Assembly: GCA_017991025.1 (NCBI GenBank)
Contig: JAGNMT010000203.1
Location: 1-6,830 of the forward strand
Reading direction: 5' to 3'
From: Verrucomicrobiales bacterium
Lineage (GTDB): Bacteria > Verrucomicrobiota > Verrucomicrobiia > Verrucomicrobiales > DEV007
DNA: 6,830 nucleotides
The notes beneath the pieces were generated by a model, which worked only from the letters and a program-made list of their open reading frames with translations, was not told where the DNA came from and searched no databases. Made by a program: the position numbers and the translations under genes. Of this stretch, positions 1 through 5,928 are shown piece after piece (the first letter of the stretch is position 1; every line of letters begins with the position of its first letter).

Positions 1-147
1 CATGATGCGTGAAGGAAAGTCGAAAATCGAACGATTGTAAACCTTCTTCGTTTGGCGGATCCAGTTCGGGGCGAGTCGATTTTTCGGTTGAACATTGATC
101 GCGGCGGGCATCTCGACGAGGAGTCCAAATGCGTCCGGTCCGTTCAT
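1..147 (-). CDS. partial hypothetical protein, N-terminal 49 codons (runs off window start)
   Basis: Read leftward, an ATG at 147-145 opens a frame with no stop for 49 codons to the window edge. The only in-frame stop upstream is TGA at 162-160, and this ATG is the first start after it. The peptide begins MNGPDAFGLL and continues with a mixed, protein-like composition (a PAAINVQP stretch, then APNWIRQTKKVY and FDFPSRIM). About 60% of codons end in G or C, similar to the neighbouring genes. A competing frame starting at 163 is also open but is rich in Arg, Asp and Glu and looks less natural. There is no good Shine-Dalgarno sequence; GAGCGAG lies about 10 bases upstream. I do not recognise the family. 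It would be divergent from the DUF1549 gene. The short length makes a chance open frame possible. Confidence 0.42.
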   Translation of the reverse strand, partial: MNGPDAFGLLVEMPAAINVQPKNRLAPNWIRQTKKVYNRSIFDFPSRIM

Positions 148-157
148 CGAGAATCTC

Positions 158-193
158 GCTCATTAGCGCCCCCGAAAATGGTGGGCAATGAGC
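158..193. repeat. bulged inverted repeat upstream of the leftward frame
   Basis: GCTCATT at 158-164 is exactly complementary to AATGAGC at 187-193. Inside it GCCC at 168-171 pairs with GGGC at 183-186. Together they form an 11-bp stem with a 3-nt bulge (165-167) and an 11-nt loop. It lies 11 to 46 bases upstream of the ATG at 147. No T-run follows on either strand, so it is not an intrinsic terminator. It could be an operator or a leader hairpin of the leftward gene, or chance. Confidence 0.4.
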
Positions 194-390
194 AATGCTT
201 CGCGCCGGAGAGAGGGCTTCAGTCGTTCTGAACGGTTAATTGAGCTCGTGAAGCACCGGGCGGCAGCATATAAGTCGGCTGTTCCAGAAATATCCGTGGG
301 CATAATGCCGATGGCGCCATTGCGCGGTTCGTCACGCCGGTGATCAATTTTTGTCCTGATCCCGGAAATGATTTCGAAACTTTTTCTCTA

Positions 391-417
391 TTGATAGGTT
401 CTTCCTGCCGACAATAT
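391..417 (+). promoter_or_regulatory. weak promoter candidate for the DUF1549/DUF1501 pair
   Basis: TTGATA at 391-396 matches the sigma-70 -35 consensus at five of six positions. The possible -10 boxes are poor: CAATAT at 412-417 with a 15-bp spacer, or GACAAT at 410-415 with only 13 bp. Transcription from here would begin only some 15 bases before the ATG at 438. I list it because it is the best candidate in the gap, but it may not be real. Confidence 0.2.
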
Positions 418-437
418 CCCCGTCGAACCTCTCTCAC

Positions 438-2786
438 ATGAAATCGCCACTCTGGATTCAGCCCCTTTCCCTCCTTGCTGTCTTTGCCGCCTGCCCACTT
501 CTCGCCGAGGAATCGGCCCCTGCCACGCGGAAAGCGCCCCTGACTGAGGAAACCATTCGTGCCGCCGCGAAGCGAATCGACGAACTCGTCGCCCAATCCT
601 GCAAGGAGCACAAGGTGCCTCTGAATGCCGCGATCAGTGACGAAGTCTTTGTCCGCCGGATCTACCTCGATCTCGCCGGACGCGTCCCGACCGTCGAGGA
701 AACACGTGCTTTCCTCGGCAACACCTACGCCGCAAAACGGGATCGACTCATCGAGGAACTGCTCGGGTCCGAAGGCTACGTCAGCCATACCTACAACTAC
801 TGGGCCGACGTGCTGCGGGTGAACGACAGCCTCGGCAATAACGGCAAGTCCAACGAGGCGGCCTACCGGCTCTGGATCAAAGACGCTCTGCGGCAGAACA
901 AAACCTATGACCAGATGGTCTTTGAACTGGTCAGTGCGAGAGGTCATATCTGGGAAAACGGGGCCATCGGCTATTATCAGCGGGACCGTGGCATGCCACT
1001 CGACAACATGGCAAACACGGTGCGGGTTTTCCTCGGGACCCGGCTCGAATGCGCGCAATGCCACAACCACCCTTTCGACAAGTGGAAGCAGATGGATTTC
1101 TTCGAGATGGCCGCTTTCAGCAATGGCATGGACGGCAACCGCTACGATTCCCCCAACCGCCAGGCCCTCTCCGAAATGGGCAAGAAGGAACACGGAAAAG
1201 CCCGGGATGAAAAGGTGACTGAGGTCCGCAAGCAATTGGAGGAAAAATACGGCAACGACAAACCAGCCCTGAAGGCCGCCATGAAAACAGAGCTGGCGAA
1301 GCTACGCGAAAGCGGTGAAGTGGAAGAGAAGAAAAAGAAGGGAGGCGATCCCCTGAAACTCGTCCTCGGGGAACTCTACAAACCCTTGCGCTACACTACG
1401 GTGGCTGAGACGGAGAAGGTGCTGAAACTGCCCCACGACTATCAATACCCCGATGCCAAACCCGAAGAAGTCGTAACCCCCGGCACCATGTTTGGCGCAC
1501 CGGCAGTGATCGCGGAAGGTCAGCCGAAGATCGAGGCCTATGCGAAGTGGATGACCTCACCGGAGAACCCCACTTTTACCAAAGTCATCGTAAATCGTCT
1601 CTGGAAACGCCTCTTTGGTCTCGCCCTGATCGAACCCTTTGATGATCTGACCGAGCAATCGGTCTCCACCAATCCTGAATTACTCGCCTATCTGGAAGGA
1701 CTAATGAAAGACCTGAAGTTCGACATGCGCAGCTTCACCCGCATCCTCGCGAGCACCGAGTCCTATCAGCGCGCGGCAACCACCGTCGAACTGGAACTCG
1801 GCATGCCCTACTATTTCCAGGGGCCGGTGCTGCGGCGACTGAGCGCCGAGCAGGTCTGGGACAGCGCGCTAACCCTGCTCATCGAAGACCCGGACCGCTA
1901 TAAACCATCGGTGAAAAAGGATATTGCGAGCATCGAAGAGCAGAAACAAATCTACGAGAGTCTCGAAGGGCTTCCTTTTGAGGAATACCGCGAGATGATC
2001 ACCAAGCTCTCCGCCGAGATCGGCGAGGAGTCCAGATTGGTCGACCAGAAACGCAAAGAAGCCGTCGCCGCCCGCAGTGCCGGAGAAGACGAAAAGGCTC
2101 GCGAGTTGTCGAGAGAACTCAGCGTTGCCCAGAAGACCGTCGACAGGACAATGCGCGAAATCGCTTTTGGAAAGCTTGATCGTGGCGCTGATGAAGCGGA
2201 GTTGATGAAGGTATTTGGAATGACGGAAACGCTCGTCGAGAACTCCGTTTTTGAAGAAGCCAAACTCGAAACGCCGAAGGAGCCTATTCCGGAAGGGCTC
2301 GACAAAAAGGCCCGCCGCGCCCTGATGAAGGCTCAAATGGAGGAAAAAACCGTGAAGGCGGAAAAGGCGGCCAAAAAGGGCAAAGGCGCAAAAGGGGAAG
2401 CCCCCCCCGGCGAACTCGGCACCCTCGCCCGGGCCTCGGAAATCACGGCGCGTCCCGGCAGCTTCCTTCGCACCTTCGGCCAATCAGACCGCGAAGTGAT
2501 TGAGAATGCCAGCGACGAAGCGACTGTCCCGCAGGCACTGGAATTGCTCAACGGCCCCGTCTCGGCCGCCCTCGCCAATCCCGGATCGGCTCTCGCGAAA
2601 CAGTTGCAGACCGCGACCTCGCCGGAAGGACGGATCGAAACGATCTACACGGCGATGCTCTCGCGCAAGCCAAGTCCTGAAGAAACCGCACGCCTCCTCA
2701 AAGAAGTTTCCGCCAACGGCGAGAAGGCCTATGACGACATCGTCTGGGCGGTGCTCAACGGTTCCCAGTTCCTTTTTGTCCAGTAA
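438..2786 (+). CDS. exported DUF1549/DUF1553 (PSCyt2–PSD1) protein with CxxCH motif
   Basis: This 782-residue exported protein of unknown function belongs to the DUF1549+DUF1553 family, which is abundant in Planctomycetes and Verrucomicrobia. Residues 1-23 form a Sec signal peptide: Lys2, a hydrophobic core around LSLLAVFAA, and a likely cut after LLA. Cys19 gives only a poor lipobox. DUF1549 covers about residues 40-245, with the typical RRIYLDLAGRVPT segment and CAQCHNHPFDKW, in which Cys205, Cys208 and His209 form a CxxCH motif that could bind c-type heme. DUF1553 begins near residue 350 (VNRLWKRLFG, RRLSAEQVWDS). The conserved C-terminal block resumes near 666 (PGSFLRTFGQSDRE, ATVPQALELLNG) and ends with an SQFLFVQ tail. 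Charged, probably coiled-coil insertions occupy about 246-305 and 488-665. No N-terminal PSCyt1 cytochrome domain is present. No Shine-Dalgarno precedes the ATG; the start is chosen because it gives the signal peptide. The DUF1501 gene follows after 36 bp, probably in one operon. Confidence 0.93.
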   Translation: MKSPLWIQPLSLLAVFAACPLLAEESAPATRKAPLTEETIRAAAKRIDELVAQSCKEHKVPLNAAISDEVFVRRIYLDLAGRVPTVEETRAFLGNTYAAKRDRLIEELLGSEGYVSHTYNYWADVLRVNDSLGNNGKSNEAAYRLWIKDALRQNKTYDQMVFELVSARGHIWENGAIGYYQRDRGMPLDNMANTVRVFLGTRLECAQCHNHPFDKWKQMDFFEMAAFSNGMDGNRYDSPNRQALSEMGKKEHGKARDEKVTEVRKQLEEKYGNDKPALKAAMKTELAKLRESGEVEEKKKKGGDPLKLVLGELYKPLRYTTVAETEKVLKLPHDYQYPDAKPEEVVTPGTMFGAPAVIAEGQPKIEAYAKWMTSPENPTFTKVIVNRLWKRLFGLALIEPFDDLTEQSVSTNPELLAYLEGLMKDLKFDMRSFTRILASTESYQRAATTVELELGMPYYFQGPVLRRLSAEQVWDSALTLLIEDPDRYKPSVKKDIASIEEQKQIYESLEGLPFEEYREMITKLSAEIGEESRLVDQKRKEAVAARSAGEDEKARELSRELSVAQKTVDRTMREIAFGKLDRGADEAELMKVFGMTETLVENSVFEEAKLETPKEPIPEGLDKKARRALMKAQMEEKTVKAEKAAKKGKGAKGEAPPGELGTLARASEITARPGSFLRTFGQSDREVIENASDEATVPQALELLNGPVSAALANPGSALAKQLQTATSPEGRIETIYTAMLSRKPSPEETARLLKEVSANGEKAYDDIVWAVLNGSQFLFVQ

Positions 2787-2822
2787 ATCACTCCGTCTCT
2801 CAACGTTCAAACCCACACGACC

Positions 2823-4133
2823 ATGTCCACGCTTTTCCACCAGGACGGCAATCGCCGCCATTTCATTGCCAGCGCCGCCAAAACCCTGCTCGGGGTCGGG
2901 GCGGCTCCCGCCTTCCTGCAGGGGCTTCCCGGCACAGCGCAGGCGGCACTAGGTCCGGACCTCGGTCTCCCTGACCGGATGAATCCGGCCAAAAGCGTCA
3001 TCTACCTCTACATGTCCGGCGGCATGACCCACATGGACACCTTCGATCCCAAACCGGGACATGAGAACCAGGGACCCGTGCGCAGCATCGCCACGAGCGC
3101 GGACGGCGTTGAGATCAGCGAATATTTGCCCCGCCTCGCCACCCACATGGACAAGGCCGCCCTCGTGCGTTCGATGACCTCCACGGCCGGGGCGCATGCC
3201 CAGGGGAACTATTTCATGCACACCAGCTACGAGATGCGCTCCACGATCAGGCACCCCGGGATCGGGGCATGGCTCCTGAAGTATCGCGGCCAGCTCAATC
3301 GAAATCTTCCGGGCAGCGTCTGCATCGCCGGAGGCAGCCGTGTCATTGGCGGTGCCGGTTTCTTCGAGAGTTCCTTCGAACCTCTCGCCATCGGCGATCC
3401 GGAATCCGGCCTGCGCAACAGCCAGATGGCACCCGGACTCACCGAAGAGCGCTTTGACTCCCGCCTCTCACTCGCGGCGGATCTGGACCGGGATTTCCGG
3501 GAACGCTACGATCTCAAACGCGTTCGTGCCTATCCCTCGATGTATGATGATGCCGTTCGCATCATGAACAGCAAAGATCTCGAAGTCTTCAAACTCGCCC
3601 AGGAAACAGAAGAAACCCGCGCTCTCTATGGCGAATCCGCCTTCGGACAGGGCTGTCTCCTCGCTCGTCGACTCGTGGAACGCGATGTCCGCGCGGTGGA
3701 GGTGACACTCGGAGGCTGGGACACCCACAACAACAACTTCCTCTCCGCTCCGGAGAAAGCCGAGATTCTCGACCAAGGAGTCTCAGCACTGCTCGCCGAT
3801 CTCGAGCGTCGCGGACTCCTCGAACAAACCCTTGTCGTGATCGCGACGGAGTTTGGCCGCACCCCGAAGATTAATCAGAACGAAGGCCGCGACCACTATC
3901 CCAAAGCCTTCTCCTGCATGCTCGCTGGCGGCGGAGTCAAAGGGGGCTATGTCCACGGCAAGACGAGTGCCGGAGGAGAGGTAGTCGAAGAGAATCCGGT
4001 CAAGATTCCGGACTTCAACTCCACGATCGCTTACGCGTTGGGTCTCCCGCTCGATCAAGTTCTCTACTCGCCGAGCAAGCGACCCTTCACCGTGGCCTCA
4101 AAGGGCAAGCCGATTCTGGAAATGCTGAGCTGA
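2823..4133 (+). CDS. Tat-exported DUF1501 family protein (alkaline-phosphatase-like superfamily)
   Basis: This is a 436-residue protein, a usual length for DUF1501. The N-terminus carries a twin-arginine signal: NRRHFIASA with Arg11 and Arg12, a weakly hydrophobic stretch, and an AQA cleavage site ending at Ala41. That implies export in folded form, often with a cofactor. Family landmarks follow in order: GGMTHMDTFDPKPG (FDPKPG at 74-79), HAQGNYFMHTSYEMRS, GGWDTHNN at 297-304, EFGRTPK at 343-349 and GRDHYP at 355-360. Pfam places DUF1501 in the alkaline phosphatase/sulfatase clan. Asp300, His302, Glu343, Asp357 and His358 are plausible metal ligands, but that is inference. No substrate is known for the family. 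The gene sits 36 bp after the DUF1549/1553 gene, the standard partner, so the products probably act together outside the cytoplasm. The upstream sequence (CCCACACGACC) has no Shine-Dalgarno. Confidence 0.94.
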   Translation: MSTLFHQDGNRRHFIASAAKTLLGVGAAPAFLQGLPGTAQAALGPDLGLPDRMNPAKSVIYLYMSGGMTHMDTFDPKPGHENQGPVRSIATSADGVEISEYLPRLATHMDKAALVRSMTSTAGAHAQGNYFMHTSYEMRSTIRHPGIGAWLLKYRGQLNRNLPGSVCIAGGSRVIGGAGFFESSFEPLAIGDPESGLRNSQMAPGLTEERFDSRLSLAADLDRDFRERYDLKRVRAYPSMYDDAVRIMNSKDLEVFKLAQETEETRALYGESAFGQGCLLARRLVERDVRAVEVTLGGWDTHNNNFLSAPEKAEILDQGVSALLADLERRGLLEQTLVVIATEFGRTPKINQNEGRDHYPKAFSCMLAGGGVKGGYVHGKTSAGGEVVEENPVKIPDFNSTIAYALGLPLDQVLYSPSKRPFTVASKGKPILEMLS

Positions 4134-4188
4134 TACGGTGACGGTTGGCAAGCGTCGTTTTACAAACCGGTAGGTGTTAGCGCACAAA

Positions 4189-4222
4189 AAACCCGGCATT
4201 CCCACGAGGGGAATCCGGGTTT
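4189..4222 (-). terminator. intrinsic terminator of the small leftward gene, possibly bidirectional
   Basis: AAACCCGG at 4189-4196 pairs with CCGGGTTT at 4215-4222, and ATTCCC at 4198-4203 pairs with GGGAAT at 4209-4214. The result is a 14-bp stem with a single bulged C at 4197 and the loop ACGAG. On the minus strand the stem runs into T residues (the A-run 4185-4191 of the plus strand), which is the classic intrinsic terminator layout. It starts 22 bp past the stop of the small gene. On the plus strand only TTTCTC follows, so termination of the DUF1501 transcript here is likely weaker, although the genes converge on it. Confidence 0.88.
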
Positions 4223-4244
4223 CTCGGTTAAAAAAGAAATACGA

Positions 4245-4526
4245 TTAAGCCTTAGCAGCCTTCACTGACTCGGCATTTTTGGTGTGCTTGTCGGTGGAAA
4301 CTTCCACTTTCTTGCCAACGAGGTCTTCGATCTTGACGGGCTTACCGTCTGCATCCGTGATGGTGGCAGCAGCAGCGAGTGTTACACTCTGCTCACCAAT
4401 CTTGAGGGTCTTGGTTTCCGCGTTGTAGGCGGAGAGCTTACCCGAGACAGGCACCTTAACGCCGCAACCGGCATAAATGGAGCTGGAAAGGGCGATAACA
4501 GCGAGAATAGCGATGAGTTTTTTCAT
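4245..4526 (-). CDS. small exported protein of unknown function (possible OB-like beta domain)
   Basis: This 93-residue protein begins MKKLIAILAVIALSSSIYAG, a clear signal peptide, with Cys21 directly after. Cleavage is either by signal peptidase I after Ala19, or Cys21 is lipidated. AGC fits the lipobox core, but Tyr18 at -3 is atypical, so the two cannot be separated. The mature part, about 73 residues, alternates short hydrophobic strands and turns (SGKLSAYNAETKTLKIGEQS, VTLAAAATITDADG, then KIEDLVGKKVEVST) and ends in a Lys/Ala tail. This resembles small beta-barrel proteins of the DUF5666 type, by pattern only. Cys21 is the only cysteine. A weak ribosome-binding site AAAGAA lies about 9 bases before the ATG. 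Reality is supported by the signal peptide and by the T-tailed terminator downstream. It is divergent from the HupE-like gene across a shared AT-rich region. Confidence 0.88.
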   Translation of the reverse strand: MKKLIAILAVIALSSSIYAGCGVKVPVSGKLSAYNAETKTLKIGEQSVTLAAAATITDADGKPVKIEDLVGKKVEVSTDKHTKNAESVKAAKA

Positions 4527-4634
4527 AGTAATAATTCTTTAGTAGGAATAGAACTGGATAATGACCAGAAATTCATGAATCCTGCAAGAAAATTCATCTT
4601 TTTTTTTAGGTCACCCTATCCCGCCAAACTCCCC
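4527..4634. promoter_or_regulatory. shared divergent control region with palindrome and spaced repeat
   Basis: This AT-rich gap of 108 bases must drive both the small exported gene (leftward) and the HupE-like gene (rightward). ATTCATGAAT at 4571-4580 is a perfect 10-bp palindrome. AAATTCAT occurs at 4569-4576 and again at 4590-4597, a 21-bp period that puts both copies on the same DNA face. A T9 run lies at 4599-4607. GATAAT at 4557-4562 is a possible rightward -10. CATTAT, read leftward from 4563 to 4558, is a possible leftward -10, with TTGCAG (4587-4582) 18 bp upstream; both -35 matches are weak. The palindrome next to the overlapping -10 boxes would suit a regulator controlling both genes. 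Confidence 0.4.
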
Positions 4635-5837
4635 ATGCGATCCACCCGAATACCCCGCCCTCTTTCCCAGTTCCTCTTCCTGGCCGCCGCGCTCTGTTTT
4701 GCGCCCGGAAAAGCCCTCGCCCACCCCGTCCCTGATCTTCCGGTTCGGTCCCATTTCAGCAGCGATGGGGCGGCGGAGATTCGCGTCGAGGTGGATCCCC
4801 GCTCCTTTGAGGCGGACCCCAAGTTGTACGACTACCTGACAAAAGAGGCCGCCGATGCGAAGACTCCGGAAGAGTTTGCCATCCTCGTCGAAAAAGCGAA
4901 CGGTTTTGTCGAGGCACGGCTACGGTTCCACTTTGATCCGCTCGGCGAGGTGCGTCCGGTCTTCGAGTGGGGATTCTGCAAACTAAGCGACAAGGGACCA
5001 CTCGAAAAGCCGGATGACGCCGCCGTGCTCGTGGGATCCTGGAAAACTTCAATGCCCAAGGGACTTTCCGGCTATCGGATCGAATCCCTCAAGATGGTGA
5101 AGGCCGAGGACGTGCCCATGAACGTCATGTTCCTCAACTTCATCGATAAAAAACAGGTCGAACGCTACGCGGTGCTCTTCCCCGGAGAGACCAGCTTCCT
5201 CCTCGATCTTACCGGTCTCTCGGCCCCCCAACCCGCCGCCGCCCCCGATGCGGTCGGACAAACCGCTAGCCAAAGTGACTTGTTGTCCATCTTCTGGTCC
5301 GAAATCAAGCGCGGGTTTCTTCATGTGCTCCCGCTCGGATTGGATCATGTCCTTTTTGTTCTCGGCTTGTTTCTGATGAGTCGACACTGGAGGCCGCTTC
5401 TTTTTCAAGTCACTACTTTCACCGTCGCCCACACCCTCACCCTCTGGATGGCCTCGGCCGGGTGGGTCAGTCTCTCTCCTAAAGTGATCGAACCGATCAT
5501 CGCGGCGAGCATTGTGGCCATCGCGATCGAGAACCTGATCCGCAGCCAATACAGCCACTGGCGTCTCCTCGTCGTCTTTGTATTCGGACTGATTCACGGC
5601 CTGGGTTTTGCCGGGGTCATGGCCACCCGGCTCAATTCGACCTCCTCCCTTGTAGTCGGTCTTCTTGGCATCAATATCGGAGTTGAACTGGGACAAATAG
5701 CGATCCTTTCCATCGCCTTCCTCGCAACCTGTTGGATCTCGAATCAGGAAAAGTATCGGAAGTTCGTTATCATTCCCGGGTCCATCCTCATTGCCCTCGC
5801 CGGAATCTGGTGGGTCATTGAACGCACGGTGCTGTGA
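4635..5837 (+). CDS. HupE/UreJ_2-type membrane protein with large exported N-terminal domain
   Basis: This 400-residue protein has three parts. Residues 1-29 are a signal peptide ending in ALA, so the mature chain starts with His30-Pro31, as is common for HupE relatives. Residues 30-196 form a soluble extracytoplasmic domain I cannot assign. An Ala/Pro linker (about 197-216) leads to a C-terminal membrane domain from residue 220, with about six or seven segments. The membrane part carries the family histidines and acids: GLDHVLF (Asp237, His238), TVAHTLTL (His266), Glu286, Glu299, IHGLGFA (His321) and NIGVELGQ (Asn347, Glu351). HupE/UreJ proteins are linked to nickel or cobalt uptake. This group has the extra domain, and no hydrogenase or urease gene is adjacent, so the metal is unknown. 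The frame stays open upstream to 4284, but that part is antisense to the small gene. The start at 4635 is preferred because it gives a normal signal peptide; the ATG at 4575 would add 20 residues. No Shine-Dalgarno is seen. Confidence 0.87.
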   Translation: MRSTRIPRPLSQFLFLAAALCFAPGKALAHPVPDLPVRSHFSSDGAAEIRVEVDPRSFEADPKLYDYLTKEAADAKTPEEFAILVEKANGFVEARLRFHFDPLGEVRPVFEWGFCKLSDKGPLEKPDDAAVLVGSWKTSMPKGLSGYRIESLKMVKAEDVPMNVMFLNFIDKKQVERYAVLFPGETSFLLDLTGLSAPQPAAAPDAVGQTASQSDLLSIFWSEIKRGFLHVLPLGLDHVLFVLGLFLMSRHWRPLLFQVTTFTVAHTLTLWMASAGWVSLSPKVIEPIIAASIVAIAIENLIRSQYSHWRLLVVFVFGLIHGLGFAGVMATRLNSTSSLVVGLLGINIGVELGQIAILSIAFLATCWISNQEKYRKFVIIPGSILIALAGIWWVIERTVL

Positions 5838-5879
5838 TCGCCGTCAGCCCGGAAAACCATTCTTTGCGGAAAAAATTTC

Positions 5880-5913
5880 CTCCCCGTGTCATATATTCAC
5901 TCTCCCCGTGTCA
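5880..5913 (+). promoter_or_regulatory. 12-bp direct repeats flanking a -10-like box upstream of the sigma gene
   Basis: CTCCCCGTGTCA occurs exactly twice, at 5880-5891 and 5902-5913, a 22-bp period (about two helical turns). Between them lies TATATT at 5892-5897, a five-of-six match to the sigma-70 -10 box. Transcription from it would start near 5904, inside the second repeat. No TTGACA-like -35 sits at the expected distance (5869-5874 is GAAAAA), so the promoter may need an activator or another sigma factor. The arrangement looks like a pair of operator half-sites, or a tandem promoter motif, controlling the sigma gene. A 13-base inverted element GGAAA-AAA-TTTCC (5868-5880) abuts the first repeat. 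Confidence 0.5.
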
Positions 5914-5922
5914 CACATGGGG
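5904..5922 (+). promoter_or_regulatory. leader hairpin covering the sigma gene's Shine-Dalgarno
   Basis: CCCCGTGT at 5904-5911 can pair with ACATGGGG at 5915-5922 (one G-U pair), giving an 8-bp stem with the 3-nt loop CAC. The 3' arm contains GGGG of the only Shine-Dalgarno-like sequence for the sigma gene (GGGGA, 5919-5923), five bases before the ATG at 5929. In the folded RNA the ribosome site would be hidden. The 5' arm belongs to the second 12-bp repeat, so the pairing may be a by-product of the DNA operator. Confidence 0.42.
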
Positions 5923-5928
5923 AAATGA

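Larger units (their letters stand above)
148..437. other. divergent intergenic region
   Basis: These 290 bases separate the leftward partial frame from the rightward DUF1549 gene. They contain the bulged inverted repeat at 158-193, a 10-bp palindrome ATGGCGCCAT at 311-320, a short inverted repeat CGTTC-T-GAACG at 224-234, and a weak promoter-like pair near 391-417. I see no tRNA, no convincing small gene and no T-tract terminator. A long leftward open frame over 219-1235 is mostly antisense to the DUF1549 gene and I do not regard it as real. Confidence 0.6.

Noticed and set aside
311..320. Perfect palindrome ATGGCGCCAT
   Set aside because: A single 10-bp GC-rich palindrome without a second copy or promoter context is expected by chance.
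438..506. Lipoprotein signal in the DUF1549/1553 protein (Cys19)
   Set aside because: Phe at -3 makes the lipobox poor, and an LLA cleavage site four residues later fits signal peptidase I better.
219..1235. 338-codon leftward open frame
   Set aside because: About 800 of its bases are antisense to the well-supported DUF1549 domain. Its composition is that of a shadow frame, with no recognisable domain and no signal.
4284..4634. Upstream extension of the HupE-like frame (517 codons in total)
   Set aside because: The added region is antisense to the small exported gene, which has its own signal peptide and terminator. It would also bury the obvious signal peptide of the HupE-like protein.
5049..5696. 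215-codon leftward open frame
   Set aside because: It lies fully antisense to the HupE-like gene, with a charged low-complexity composition and no recognisable domain.
5851..5890. GGAA boxes (5851, 5868) followed by GTC (5888) as a classical ECF autoregulated promoter
   Set aside because: The spacing and the -10 part do not give a convincing match. It stays an alternative to the TATATT box but is too weak to annotate.
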